Origin: Corylus avellana
Taxonomy: Eukaryota > Streptophyta > Magnoliopsida > Fagales > Betulaceae
Direction of reading: 5' to 3'
NCBI RefSeq assembly: GCF_901000735.1
Contig: NC_081542.1
Location: 14,671,577 to 14,735,576 of the forward strand
Length of the DNA stretch: 64,000 nt
Made by a program: the position numbers and the translations under genes. Shown one piece after another: positions 1 to 11,326 of the stretch. The notes under the pieces are model-generated. The model was not told where the DNA came from, made no database searches, and saw nothing but the letters and a program-made list of their open reading frames with translations. How positions within the stretch are numbered: the stretch's first letter is position 1; the number at the start of each line of letters is the position of its first letter.

Positions 1-76
1 TACTTTGTAATCTCCTCCATTTTTCTTTCATTTTAGTAGATAAACAATATTTAATAAATTGACAATGATTTTTCAG

Positions 77-1221
77 GGCTATAATTACATCAATAGGAGG
101 AATTCCAAGGTCCAAGTTGGATCTTAGTCCTCAGAGTTTTGCAAACTTATTTGACAAAGCAGTTGGTTTCAAATTGAACCCTCCATTCGACCCTTACTAT
201 GATACAGTCCACTATCTCTTAGCATGTTATGCAATCCCTTATGTAGGACTCGTGGGTTATGTTGGCACCATTCCAAGCCTTACCAACGAAACTTCTCGAA
301 GTGTAAGAACCTCTACTAGTACTCATTTTAAGCTGATATAAAGTAGTTGATTTAATTATATTCTAACACTCTTCCCCACACGTGGCATTAATAAGTGATG
401 ACACTCAATAGAGAAAATTAATATTTCATTGATACGGTATCAAGATTAATGACAGATATAAGATTTGAACTAGAATAGTTTCTCTAATAGCATAATAAAG
501 CCCGTTTTGTTTTGGCGTAAAATAATAATTTTCTGTCAAGCAATATATTCAGCTAAAAACATGAATTTGTTTCCAACCCTGAAAAGGGGTTAAAACACAT
601 TTTTTCACGTTTGTCCCATATGGAAAGTCACCAAATATTTCTGATATTTTCATATAATTTGAGTAGTTTCGGAGGAAAATAGTGTGTGGGAATAGAAGGA
701 CCTCAAGGATGGGATTGAGATCATATAGAATTGTTGTAGCCTAGATGTTGGAGGCTAATTATTATTTATCACAAGTGCTTAAACCATTTTCTTTCAACCA
801 TGTAAGTATCACCCTATAACTAATCAATATTCTCTCTTGGTAGTTGGTGGCGTCACTTTTGGGCGTTGAGGCTGGACAAGATGCGGTTATAAGAACACTA
901 TTATACGAGAGAGCTGATCAGAAGGTGCTGCCATATAACCTGACCGTATCTACGTTTACGAACAGAATCTCTTGGCTCAGAAACAAGTTAGGCAGGTGTG
1001 GCAACAAAGATGAAGGCGTAAAAATACCTTTCTTTTTTGGGGCCGAAAATCGTACGCATAGCAATGTCCTCTCTGCTGATTCTAACTCCCGTTCGTATGC
1101 TCGGACGCCGCCGGAGATCTTGAGGATAATATATGGAAGTGGCAATGAGTACAAACCTGGCGGGTTTTATCCTAACGGTGGGGGTGGGAAGATTGCGCAG
1201 AGCTTTCTTCCAAAACACTAG
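77..1221 (+). CDS. Desiccation-related protein PCC13-62-like, 3' two exons (5' end outside window)
   Basis: Family members are ferritin-like-fold proteins, usually with a signal peptide, first described from the resurrection plant Craterostigma; their biochemical role is not settled. Two exons are visible. Exon 77-302 follows a TTTTTCAG acceptor and begins in phase 1 with IITSIGGIPRSKLDLSPQSF; it ends at a GTAAGA donor. Exon 844-1221 begins with LVASLLGVEAGQDAVIRTLL and ends at TAG. The joined frame is open and the C-terminus is the family's usual one (RTPPEILRIIYGSGNEYKPGGFYPNG). The first exon(s) and start lie left of the window. A related inverted copy lies at 8005-9103. One oddity is that the usual PRPLLDLSP is PRSKLDLSP here. 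I am confident in the family and splice sites; whether the whole gene is functional cannot be seen. Confidence 0.85.
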
Positions 1222-2253
1222 GAGTATCTCTACTCGAAGCTTGAAATGTTAAATATGGTATAGTGGTGTACCAATAAATTGATGGGTGTATGGATATATA
1301 TACAATAAAATCAATGATTGTAGCTCCTGTAAAATGCTATGAGCCATCAATAAACGTAAATATCTCACACAAAATTGACATGTGTAATCATAAAGGTTTG
1401 GAAGAATTTTTCAAGGGTGTTAATCTTGAAAACTATTTTTAATGTTGAAAACTATTGAATGAATCATTTGGAGTCATTGAGCAAGGAATGGGGTTTGTAA
1501 TACTATATATGCATGTCTTGTCCATGTCAGCAATTTGATTTTTTCACCCTAACGTAAGTGCAATTAATATACTTATAGATAAATATATAAGTAATGACGT
1601 ACGTGACATGAGCTAAATTGACGTGGAAATTTTTATTTTTTTTAAGGGGCTTTAACACTTATGCATGGGAGTATATAAGTCAGTACTGTAGCCACTCTCC
1701 CACACTTGTTTGCGAACTTTCTCTTTATCTTTTCTCACTTAATGTCCGTTACGTGTGGTTGTGATTGTGATTGTCCTGTGATTTTGTGAACAACGATTGT
1801 CTTTCTCTAAGTTTTGATGACCCTTGCTGTCAGGATGGTTTCATTTTATATAGATGACTAAACCGACCATTCAACCATTGTGCAATCAAGATTGGTGACC
1901 ATATGACAGATATATAGGTGAAGAAAAGACATGTTTGCACAAAATGATAGTACTTTAGAGTTACTCCCATTTGATATTTCTTCCTAAAATGTACAACATT
2001 GCAGAATGGTGATTTCGACCTTATATACGGCATTAATGGCAAAAAAAAAAACACTCGAGAGAGGGGATTAGTCAAACTCGAAAGATCCAATTTAGACTTC
2101 AAACAACACCTGCTGTCTTGTTAATTTGTTTGTGGATGCTACATTTAATTTTATGCAGTATTTGTGGGGCTGTTTGACATTCGATAATTAGTGTTTGGTG
2201 GCCAGCTGAAGGTTGAAACTATAGCAAGATTTAATTGATGTAAAAAATATATA
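1222..2253. other. Intergenic, no gene seen
   Basis: AT-rich sequence between the PCC13-62-like gene and a MITE. Short open frames here lack splice support or recognisable motifs. I see nothing else supportable. Confidence 0.6.
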
Positions 2254-2613
2254 AGGATAACTTCACTTAAAACCTTTGAACTTTTATCCGATTTGACAAA
2301 CCTCCTTCAAATTTTAAAATATCTCAATTTAGTCCCCTAAACTTTCAATTGCAATCAATTTAGACCCCTCCATCGAATCTTAAACGTTAAATAACGTTTA
2401 TACCCTTGAATTTTTTTTTTTATAAAATTTCAACTTTACCCTTAATTTTTTTATTAAAAAAAACAAAAATTAGGGATATTTTGGTCTTTTTTGATATTTT
2501 TAACTTCTAAATTTGACGGAGGAATTCAAATTGAGAGCAATTGAAAGTTTAAGGGACTAAATTGAGCGATTTTGAAGTTTAGGAGGGATTTGGGATCTTC
2601 AGTAAAGTTATTC

Positions 2614-2614
<1 letters not shown>
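2254..2614. mobile_element. Mutator-like fold-back MITE, 361 bp
   Basis: The ends are imperfect inverted repeats (left AGGATAACTTCACT, reverse complement of right AGAATAACTTTACT). The inner arms also pair over about 100 bp (blocks such as TTTAGTCCCCTAAACTTTC against GAAAGTTTAAGGGACTAAA). A 9-bp direct repeat, AAATATATA, flanks it at 2245-2253 and 2615-2623. Long terminal inverted repeats with a 9-bp target duplication are the Mutator-like signature. It has no coding capacity. The flanking TA-rich sequence makes the 9-bp repeat somewhat less specific than usual. Confidence 0.65.

Positions 2615-2621
<7 letters not shown>

Positions 2622-2644
<23 letters not shown>
2622..2644. repeat. (TA)n microsatellite
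   Basis: A run of alternating TA adjoining the right edge of the MITE. Confidence 0.85.
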
Positions 2645-2648
<4 letters not shown>

Positions 2649-3054
2649 AGTAAAAAAAAAAAATGTTTTGTAATTAATTTTTTTTATTTTAATAATAATA
2701 AAAAATAATTTATGTGACATAAAAAATAAAAATAATTTTTAAAAAAATAGTACTAACAAAGAAGATAAATGAATTACGTATACATTTTCACATTTTACTG
2801 GTTGGACTCCATTTAATCCCACCCCAGCTACCATTATTGTCCTCATTTAAGAAAGTCGCTCAGTTTTGGTACGATTCTCACATGCAAAGCAGTAATTTCA
2901 AATTTTTGACTCTTGCTTCCTCTCCAAAGAAGTAGAGCATTTAACACACCGAACCAAATTCCACCAGAGAACACTAATTAACCCAACTACCAAACAATCT
3001 CCCCCATGAAAACAAATAAAATATCTTCCGACATGCACCACCATCTGCATTCAT

Positions 3055-3063
3055 TATATAAAC
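3055..3063 (+). promoter_or_regulatory. TATA box of the nsLTP gene
   Basis: TATATAAAC lies about 60 bp upstream of the LTP ATG at 3124, a good distance for a plant TATA box with a short leader. Inferred from sequence and position only. Confidence 0.6.
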
Positions 3064-3123
3064 ACCAATCTAGGAGCTCTCAAAATTACCTTAAAACTAG
3101 GAATTCTGATAAGAGTCTTGAAC

Positions 3124-4517
3124 ATGGCTAGCTCTGTTGTGTTTAAGCTGAGTTGCTTGGTGCTTGCGTGCATGGCGATAAGTGCACCTAAGGGCGCCAA
3201 AGCGGACATATCATGCGACCAGGTTGTTAGAAACCTGACGCCATGCATTTCTTATGTAGCCAACGGTGGCTCTGTGGCCGCCGCCTGCTGCAGCGGGATC
3301 AAGTCCCTCTACAATGCGGCTAAAACCACGGCTGACCGCCAGAGCGTTTGTAAATGCCTAAAGCAAGCCATTAACGGGATTCCATACACCAGTTACAATC
3401 TTGGGCTCGCAGCTGGACTTCCTAACAAATGTGGCGTCAACCTTCCCTACAAGATCAGCCCCTCTTCAGACTGCAACAAGTATATATCACTGCCTTTCTC
3501 TAGACCTCTTTGCTTTTAGTAAATTTTATTCTTGGAGAATCTTCACTACTTCCATCTCCCATATATAAGCGATTTTGCAATTATAATCTCGAAATTCGAA
3601 AATTTGTAATCTCAGTATTCCATGAGGCAGTTCTTTTTCAAGCTGATTTTGAGGAATTTATAAAAATAATGTGTCCCTTCACAATGTGTTTTGCACATAT
3701 TTTTTTAATAAAGAATATTAAGTGTTCTTCTAATATTTTCCTAGTTCGATAATATTATTTTCTAAAAAAACAATAAAGAAAGTAAAAACACGTTTTTTTT
3801 TTTTTTTCCTACCTTTTTAGAAAATAATATTCACATTGAATCAGGAGAAACCGTAGCATTTTATTTTTTTTAATAATAACGACGAAGTTAAAAGAAATTT
3901 TATTAAAAAAGTATATGCATTTTACATGTTATTAAAAAAACGCGTTGCTGTCCCCAAGAGGTAGCTCAATCGGCTGAGACCACACCTATTGAAGTGGAGG
4001 TCACTAGTTCGAATCTCTCCCCCCCCTCTTGTACGGACATGTCAAAAAAAAAAAAAAATAAAAAATAAAAAAACGCGTTGCTATCTAAGGGACATAAGTT
4101 TTTTTAAAAGATTGTTCCTCTAATCCGATTTGCAGGAAATCTTTATTTTTTTTTATTTTTTTATTTTTCATATGTAGTGATCTCTTTTAATTTCACCCAA
4201 TTTTTTGAAAATGCCCAAAATCCCTTTATTATTAAATGAGAAAACAAAGAGAGAATTCAAAAAGGCCCCGCCGTTTCATTTTTTAAATAATTGAGGCATT
4301 CTGGGCAAAGCGGTGAAATTAAAAGATATTAAAACATCGGACACCGATATTGCAAATTTTTACATTTCAAAGTTATAATTGTAAGACTGCTTATACTCTA
4401 AAAAGGGGCATAAGAGAAGTTACTTTTCCTTTTTTATTTTGTTATTTTTTATGGAATGTTTGTAACTCTTTTCTGTATGATATGTGGCTTGTAATTCCTT
4501 GTTGCAGCATAAAGTGA
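3124..4517 (+). CDS. LTP: Non-specific lipid transfer protein, type 1
   Basis: Secreted small lipid-binding protein; type-1 nsLTPs carry acyl lipids in an internal cavity and act in the apoplast/cuticle. Exon 1 runs 3124-3479. The ATG begins a hydrophobic signal peptide (MASSVVFKLSCLVLACMAIS) that probably ends at AKA|DISC. The mature protein has the full eight-cysteine pattern C-X9-C-X13-CC-X19-CXC-X24-C-X13-C, exactly type-1 spacing, with RQSVCKCLK and GLPNKCGVNLPYKIS blocks. As in most type-1 genes an intron falls just before the stop: the donor is AA|GTATAT and the best acceptor is TTGCAG at 4502-4507, giving a 4508-4517 terminal exon (asparagine, isoleucine, lysine, stop) and a 121-residue precursor. 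Reading through instead gives a stop at 3517-3519. The 1.03 kb intron is long for this family and holds a SINE. The exon 1 call is very secure; the terminal exon is inferred. Confidence 0.85.
3950..4064 (+). mobile_element. tRNA-derived SINE inside the LTP intron
   Basis: A 115-bp insert carries Pol III A-box-like TAGCTCAATCGG (about 3962) and B-box-like TAGTTCGAATCTC (about 4005), then an A-rich tail. A 17-bp direct repeat, TAAAAAAACGCGTTGCT, flanks it exactly (3933-3949 and 4065-4081), the mark of LINE-machinery retroposition. The tRNA-like head is not a functional tRNA because no complete acceptor pairing is seen. Confidence 0.8.
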
Positions 4518-4711
4518 GGTTGATGGAGAAGTACTGGAGGGTTTCCTCTGGAGGATCTTGTAGCGTGAGAATAAATAAATGGGTGATTTTGTCTCCCAGC
4601 TTCGTCTTTGTAGTTGATGGATCTTCTGATGACTCTTATCTAAGTTGGATCTTGGTTTTTGCTTCTAAGTACTTTGCCTACGGATCGGAGGAGATTAAAT
4701 TGGTGGCATGG

Positions 4712-4742
<31 letters not shown>

Positions 4743-5359
4743 AGTTTTCTCTGAAAAGCTAGCTAGCGTCTCGAACGCCACTAATTGTATTTGGCTTCTC
4801 TTACGTACGCAATATATGTAAGTTTTGAATGAGTGATTTGTGTTAATTAATGACGACCAAAAGCAGTTTTAATTAAGCACGAGAAAACAATAGGAAAGAG
4901 AACTGGAATTTAATTTAAATCTAGGACTAATTTTGTCATGCTATATATTAAGATTACGACTCACTAATGAGATAAACTTGGCCTGGAATTAAACTCTGCA
5001 GAACTTCAAAATAAAAAAGGTGGAATAATAAAATTTATTATTTTTTAATTGTCTTTTAAGTTTTAACCATATATATAGTGAATAGATTAATACAAATCAA
5101 CCATTAGATTTGTAAATTTATGTGAATTTTATATAAGTTAATAATAAGTCTCACAAATCTAATAGTTGATTTATTAAATTTATAAAAAAATAAAAAATAA
5201 AAAAATTTGAACCAGTTAAAAATACTCGACATTTCTAATGTTAAAATAATCGGGGATCACAGTGGGGAAATGTGGTCCACACATACCCATCGATTGAGGA
5301 TCACTAGATTTAATTGGTTCTCTCTCTCTAATAAGATCGAACTACAATATGTCGGGAAG
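4518..5359. other. Intergenic / LTP 3' region
   Basis: AT-rich, with a (TA)n run at about 4709-4739. It presumably begins with the LTP 3' UTR. No gene or further element supported. Confidence 0.5.
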
Positions 5360-5516
5360 CAGGGACGGAGGAAAGGGGGGACTGGCAAGGCCAGGGCCCC
5401 CCAAATGACAATTTTTTATTGTTTTTTTTTTTTTTTTTTGCTTGCTAATGGACCCCTGCCCATTAAATTTTTTCAGCCATGGCCCCTGCCCATTCTCAAG
5501 ACTGGCTATGTCCCTG
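5360..5516. mobile_element. hAT-type non-autonomous MITE, 157 bp
   Basis: Begins CAGGGACGGAG and ends CTATGTCCCTG, so the termini are inverted repeats of the CAGGGA type common in hAT elements. A perfect 8-bp target duplication, TCGGGAAG, flanks it (5352-5359 and 5517-5524). The interior is only a poly-T run and short GC-rich arms (ACTGGCAAGGCCAGGGCC). Confidence 0.85.
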
Positions 5517-6049
5517 TCGGGAAGTAAATTTGTAGGGACTGTACCACCTGCTCAGTTGGTATTTAAATATCAAGTTTAAGTGAGAGCTAATAATCTATAG
5601 ACAAAAATGGGAGACAAAATTGAATGCGAGAAGAGAGAGAGCTATAAATTCACTTTTACATAGAAAACCCTTTCAAGAGAAAATTTCAAGATTTGGTTTA
5701 ATTAATTAGTTAAATCTTCTACTATGAACAAGAATAAGTTTTTAATTAAATGAGACAAATTTTTACCTAAGCATTGTGTCTTCCACAATTTTTTTATGAA
5801 GAATTCGCCATGATATATTTAATCCATGCATAATATCATCATGAAAAATTAATGGATACAAATTTTTGGCTTCTACGATATATATGATCCATGCATAATA
5901 TCATCATGAAAAATGGATACAAATTTTTGGCTGCTACTTAGTATCGGCAATAGGTTAGAAAAAATATATTTAAAAATATCAAATTTAGATATTTGTACTC
6001 TGTCGAAGTAAGGAACCATGGCATATATGTTTGGAATAGATTCCATTTT
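5517..6049. other. Intergenic with a short direct repeat
   Basis: No gene. A ~45-bp segment (ATAATATCATCATGAAAAAT with flanks) occurs twice, at about 5829 and 5896, a local tandem duplication. Confidence 0.5.
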
Positions 6050-6279
6050 TTTTTTTTTAATCAAAAAGGTGGGAAGGGGCGACCAGTGTAATTTCCCCCC
6101 TTGAGCATTACCATCGGGGTTCCCACCCGCTGTGGAATGTCCGGTTTGAGCCATAGCTACTGCCTGGAAAGACGAGCCCGTCACCACAACCCCACAAAGG
6201 TGTGAGCCAGTAGAGTCCCTTCAAAGTAGCATCTGGTTTACGCATCTACTACCGCAAGCAGATTCGAACACTCGACCAC
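6050..6279 (-). mobile_element. SINE-like retroposon, 5'-truncated, minus strand
   Basis: Read on the minus strand, the element starts with a B-box-like GAGTGTTCGAATCTGC and ends in a poly-A tail (poly-T on plus, about 6046-6058). A 13-bp duplication, TAGATTCCATTTT, flanks it at 6037-6049 and 6280-6292. The A-box expected 30-40 bp before the B-box is missing, so I read it as truncated at the 5' end. A different family from the SINE at 3950. Confidence 0.65.
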
Positions 6280-8004
6280 TAGATTCCATTTTGAGAGAGT
6301 TGAAAAAGCATTATCTTGTTGAAAGGTTCTATACATCTACCCTTTCTCAAAGCATTTCTTTAGACAAAGACTCTTTTTTTTCCTCTTTTCGGATGGTAAA
6401 TATTTCTCCGAACATGGAGTGATATGTGTCATTTAGCACATGTGAGAGGCAATTATGAAAGAAGAGTGGATCTTTGTGAAGTACAAAATGTTGAAGATTG
6501 TGACTTTGTACGTGGTGATCTTCGTTGCAGACATCCAACCTGATGAGGATTTTCTCATGCAAAAATTGTAATCGAGTCTCTATTGGGTTGGGATTATCTG
6601 ATATCCCCACCAACAATGGTGATGGAGATCCAGGCTGGTTGAGATGTCTAGTATCCCGATCGACATTATCTTGGTGACCCAGGAGAGTATGATCATCTCA
6701 AGATAAATAAATAGACAACAAGAAAATTTAGAGAACCCTAAACAAAATCAATATTTCTTAGATATAATAAGAAATAATTTAAAATAGTTTTTTGAATATG
6801 AAAACGGTGGATTTTAGATAACAAAGCCACGACATAAGAGCTGAAGAGGGCTTTCCAAATTAAGCTCTTATGTGTACGTAATTCTTAAAAATTTTGGCCC
6901 TATTCATTAATTTTTTTTTGGCTCACTCAATAAATCTTTTGGCCCTTACGAATTCAAATGTAGAAGCCCTAATTGTATAAAAAAAAATTTGTAATCCCTA
7001 CCCAATAAATCTTTTGGTCCTTACCCATTCAAACTTAGAAACCCTAATTGTATACAAATTTTGTTAGTCCCCACCAGGCTACCACAAGCAAACGAGCCAG
7101 TCGAATGGAAATGAGAAAGAAATAGATTGATCATAAGACATAACGGCGGGTTAATGTGAGTAAATGAGTTTTGAATGTTTTATGAGTAAAAAATGAAGAA
7201 AATTGTTTGTAAATGTGAAAGAATGAGCAACTTTTTTGGATTAAAAAAAATTAAAAAAACAAAGTGGATGCCAAACGGGCATCTTGAAAAGTTTGTACAT
7301 GGGGTTTCCTCTTTTATTGGTATTTATAAGAAATTATAGTTATTTAGTGTTATTTAATTATTATAGTTAGGGTAGTCTTTGGTTCATAAAATACAACCAA
7401 ATTAAAAATAATAAATAAATAATAATAATAATAATAATAATAATTTGTTTTGACCCCTTCCGATAAGACTTCCTCACTTCGTCCCTGGCTGTTGGGGTGG
7501 CTAAACCACTTCTTTTGAGCATGTTACTTATAGATGATTTGGAGGTGGACGAATCATTCTCTTGGCCACTAATGACTAATTTTGGGGTGGATTAGTCACT
7601 CCCATTGGCTAGTTTGGGTGGGGTGACTGAACCATCTCTATAATAAAGAGGGTGCCGACCTTGAATCACCTCGATCTTACCACTCTAATCCAAAAAGCTT
7701 TTCTTGTTGTCATGATTTGGACCATTCATTTTATTTCCGCAACATGCCATATAGCGTTAACATGTTCACTTTTCGACCATATAATTTTTTTTTTATTTTT
7801 TTATGGATATGCTAACATGCACGTTATGAAAGCCCTTTGTAATTAAACGAACGCGTACAGACAGACATCAAGAATTAAACCCCCAATAACGCGTTATAAA
7901 AGTCCTTTATAATAATTTATTTTTTATTTTAACATCCATTCTAAGCACATCCATGCATTTATTTATTCGTGCACCATAATTATAAAATTATTCATCATTA
8001 TTTC
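6280..8004. other. Intergenic; possible hAT remnant
   Basis: No supported gene. The stretch to about 7487 ends in CTTCGTCCCTG, matching the terminal motif of the CAGGGA hAT family, but no left partner was found. From 7490 to 7640 runs a GGTGGCTAAACCACC-like repeat type that recurs near 51.5 and 36.1 kb. Confidence 0.4.
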
Positions 8005-9103
8005 CTAAGCTTTGTGAAGAAAGCTCATTGCAATGTTTCCACCTGCACCATTAGGATAAAAGCCACCAGATTTGTACTCACTGCCACTTCCATATATTAT
8101 CCTCAAGATCTCTGGTGGAGTTCGAGCATATGACAGGGAATTAGAATCAGCGGAGAGGATGTTGCTGTTTGTAAGATGTTCAGCCCCAAGAAAGAGAGGT
8201 ACTTGTATGCCTTTATCTTTGTTGCCACACATGCCCAACTTGTTTCTGAGCCCAGAGATTCTGTTTGTAAACTCTGCCACTGTCATGTTGTATGGCAGAA
8301 CTTTTTGGTTAGCTCTCTCGTATAGTAGTGTTCTTATAACCGCATCCTGTCCGGTTTCCACGCCCAAAAGCGATGCAACCAACTACCAAGAAAGAGTGTT
8401 GATTAGTTATAGGGTAATATTTGCATGGTGAAAGAAAATGGTTTCAAATAACGAAGGAAAATAATCTTCACAAAATGTAAAATAGTTTATTGTAAACTAC
8501 TTTCGACTGCTCTACAACATCTCCAAATAAGTAAGTGTGAGAGATCTACCTGTTCAAGCTGGTCTTGGGCTGCCCAAATATCTGCCTTGCTAGCTATGCG
8601 GGTCTTACAAGGACCCTCTCGCAATTATATGTCCAAATATCAAGCAATATGACCAGATAATTTCATTGTATCCCAATCTCACACCCCAAAGGCCATCTAT
8701 TATCATTCCCAAATGTTTTATACTAGTATTTTATGTTACTAATAAAATATATTTATAAGTTAATATGATTAAATGAAAATATAAGAAATATTTACTAATA
8801 TTCACGTCGAGACAAACGATTTTTTTTTTTTTTTAATAAGTGATATCTTAAAAAGAGTGATAGAGGTCTTACACTTGAAGAAGTTTTGTTGGAAATTAAG
8901 GTTTGGAACGATGCCAACATAACCCACAAGTCCTACATAGGGGATCACATAAGATGCTAAGAGACAGTGTACTGAGTCCAAGTAAGGGTCGAATGGAGGG
9001 CTCAATTTGAAACCAACTGCTTCATCAAATAGTTTTGCAAAATTCTGAGGGCTAAGATCCAACAGCGGCCTTGGAATTCCCCCTATTGTTGTAATTATAC
9101 CCC
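8005..9103 (-). pseudogene. Desiccation-related protein PCC13-62-like, inverted second copy, frameshifted
   Basis: Minus-strand relative of the gene at 77-1221. Exon 8873-9103 follows a TTTTTCAG acceptor (IITTIGGIPRPLLDLSPQNF) and exon 8005-8382 gives LVASLLGVETGQDAVIRTLL through to the family C-terminus and a stop. Aligning exon ends shows four extra bases (AATT, near 8892) in this copy, just before the FQQNFFK stretch. The donor AGT|GTAAGA is conserved, so splicing there puts the last exon out of frame, and reading on runs into the intron. Upstream exon(s) would lie at or beyond the N gap 9236-9335. It is either a pseudogene or a sequencing error at a short repeat. Confidence 0.75.
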
Positions 9104-9235
9104 TGAAAAATCGTTGTCAAAGAGCATCAATTTATTAAATATTATTCATCTGCCAAAACGAAATGACTAGTCAAATTAGGGAAAATGGAGGTAACTATAA
9201 ATTAGTAAATGAAAATCAAATATGTTTTTCCGTAG

Positions 9236-9335
9236 NNNNNNNNNNNNNNNNNNNNNNNNNNNNNNNNNNNNNNNNNNNNNNNNNNNNNNNNNNNNNNNNN
9301 NNNNNNNNNNNNNNNNNNNNNNNNNNNNNNNNNNN
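9236..9335. other. Assembly gap (100 N)
   Basis: One hundred N in a row, just upstream of the second exon of the minus-strand PCC13-62-like copy, where its first exon would be expected. Confidence 1.
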
Positions 9336-10029
9336 AATACATGGATGGGTGAGTTTCTTCCAATCATTCATGAGATATATAAAACTTAAATTTGGATGAA
9401 AGAAAAAATTATTCAAGCTCTATTAAAGAAGTAGGTGAGGATGAGCTCTTTGCATAAAGATCTTGAACTAGATACCGGCCTCCGGAGAAGGGCGGCACGT
9501 GAACCTCATGCACCGACAGAAAGAGTGGCTGAAGGCAGCTTGTGGTAGCTTGGGCGTGGGGATATTGCCCATCGATCTAAAGGGGACGTATGTGGTGGCA
9601 GAAGTGAACGTACGGATTCAAACTCTCATTAAAAAAAAAAAAGATAAAGAAACAAAAGAAGAAAAAAAAAAAAAAAAAAAAGGAAAATGGCAGTTGCTGG
9701 CCTAGGTTGGTTGGACGTGCATGTGGTCAATCTAACATCCTGCTTGGAAGATCAGATCTATTGTCATCCGGTTGATTGCCACCAGCCAATCGTCAATGTA
9801 TCTAACATTCCCAAATATCATTTTTTAAGTAATATAATGTCCAATCGCAATCATGCATGGTTATTTTTTAAGTGTCCCGGCCACTTGATTAACTTATTTC
9901 TGTCCTAGGATATATATATATATATAGGAAAATGACATGTTGCTATATATATATTTCTTCATCCACACCGGCTGTGAGTATATCAGTTAACAGCTCTGTA
10001 AGGTGATCACCATTCACCAACATATATAT
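9336..10029. other. Upstream region of GSTF (10.0 kb)
   Basis: About 9440-9680 is a GC-richer block ending in a long A-rich tract, possibly an old retroposon, but no boundaries are visible. TA-rich TATATATATATATAGG at about 9910 and TATATATATATTTC at about 9941 are candidate TATA regions for the GSTF gene that follows. Confidence 0.35.
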
Positions 10030-10856
10030 ATGGCAGGCCGGAAAGTCTATGGCACCCTCAACTCGCCGGCCACATTGAAGGTTTTGGCATGCCTCTTTGA
10101 ACATGATCTTGATGTTGAGCTTGTTCCAGTCAATCTCGATGCTGGAGAGCACAAAAAGAAACCCTTTGTTTCTATGAATGTAAGTTGGTGCCCCGTGCTT
10201 AATTTGCACTCTCCCCAATATTATTCAGCAAATTAATGATAATTAATCGTGTACACTTTCTATTTTGTAGCCATTTGGTCAAGTTCCAGTATACGAGGAC
10301 GGTGGAATCAAGCAATTTGGTAAGCAAGATATATATATATATATATATGCTCACTTTGCTACATTTGGCTAACTAGAATTAATGCAACCAACTAATTACA
10401 GAATCAAGAGCAATAATTAGAAGCATGAGCTTTGAGTACGGCAAGAAAGGAGAAGAGCTTATCTTTTGGGACGACAGGAAGCAGGCGGTAGTAGCCAATT
10501 GGATTGATGTTGAGGGTCACCAGTTTGAGCCACCGGCATTGAAACTAATTAATGAGATGGTGATTAAGCCGAAGAATGGCTTGGCTCCAGACCAAGGTGT
10601 GGTGGCTGAGGCTGAAGCCGAGTTAGGCAATGTTCTTGATGTGTATGAAGCCAGGCTAGCAAAATCAAAGTATTTGGGATCTGATAGATACACCATTGCT
10701 GATATGCTTCACCTCCCGAATTTGCAGAGCCTTGTGGGAACGACAGCCAAGAAGCTCATTGAATCGCGACCTCATGTGAAAGCATGGTGCTCTCAGATCC
10801 TGGCTCGACCTGCATGGGGAAAGGTGCTTGAGATGAAGCGTAAGGCACAAGCCTAG
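10030..10856 (+). CDS. GSTF: Glutathione S-transferase, phi class, three exons
   Basis: Cytosolic enzyme of the phi class that conjugates glutathione to electrophiles and can bind ligands such as flavonoids. Exons: 10030-10179 (donor GTAAGT), 10271-10319 (acceptor TTGTAG, donor GTAAGC) and 10402-10856 (acceptor ATTACAG, stop TAG): 654 nt, 217 residues, the standard GSTF structure and length. The N-terminal thioredoxin fold has the phi catalytic serine at residue 12 (YGTLNSPAT), then GEHKKKPF, the cis-proline loop PFGQVPVYEDGG and ESRAI. The helical domain ends in LARPAWGKVLEM. The alternative of starting earlier has no upstream ATG in frame. It is clearly more diverged from the array copies at 27-60 kb than those are from one another. 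Looks intact. Confidence 0.93.
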
Positions 10857-11326
10857 CTAGGCTCTTATATATGTTTAATGTGAATCCCGCTGGCTTAAAA
10901 TAATTAATCATCCGATGTAAAGGGTTAATGCATGGTCTATATATATATATATACCATGCTCATGAGTCTATGTTTATGGATTAAGAATAATAGATGGAAG
11001 TGCTGCTTGTAATATCCTCCATTATGGTCTGGGATATTTCTTTTCTTCAATTCTCTTTTACTTCTACTTATTTTGGGAAAGTAATTAAAAAAAAATAGAG
11101 TATAGGTGATAGATCCATGAATTAGCTTTTAATTTGTAGCTTTGGAGGCTTTCTATCAATTCTCCCAAACATTATTATTTTTCAATTAAAAACTGTCACA
11201 TTGCTATTTGGTTGTTGGGATTTTGGTTAGGCTATAAAAATTAAAATGACTTCATTACCATATCGGGTTGTGCCAGGTCATGTCGGTCGAAACGTCTTGT
11301 CATCTAAATTAAATTTGTTTCACGGG
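10857..11326. other. 3' region of GSTF and intergenic
   Basis: Contains the likely GSTF 3' UTR with a (TA)n run near 10939. No other feature seen. Confidence 0.4.

Noticed and set aside
3950..4020. tRNA gene
   Set aside because: It has A- and B-box-like motifs but no paired acceptor stem. The poly-A tail and 17-bp flanking duplication identify it as a SINE.
9440..9690. A third SINE
   Set aside because: It ends in A-rich sequence and has GGATTCAAACTC near the tail, but no target duplication or A-box; boundaries not definable.
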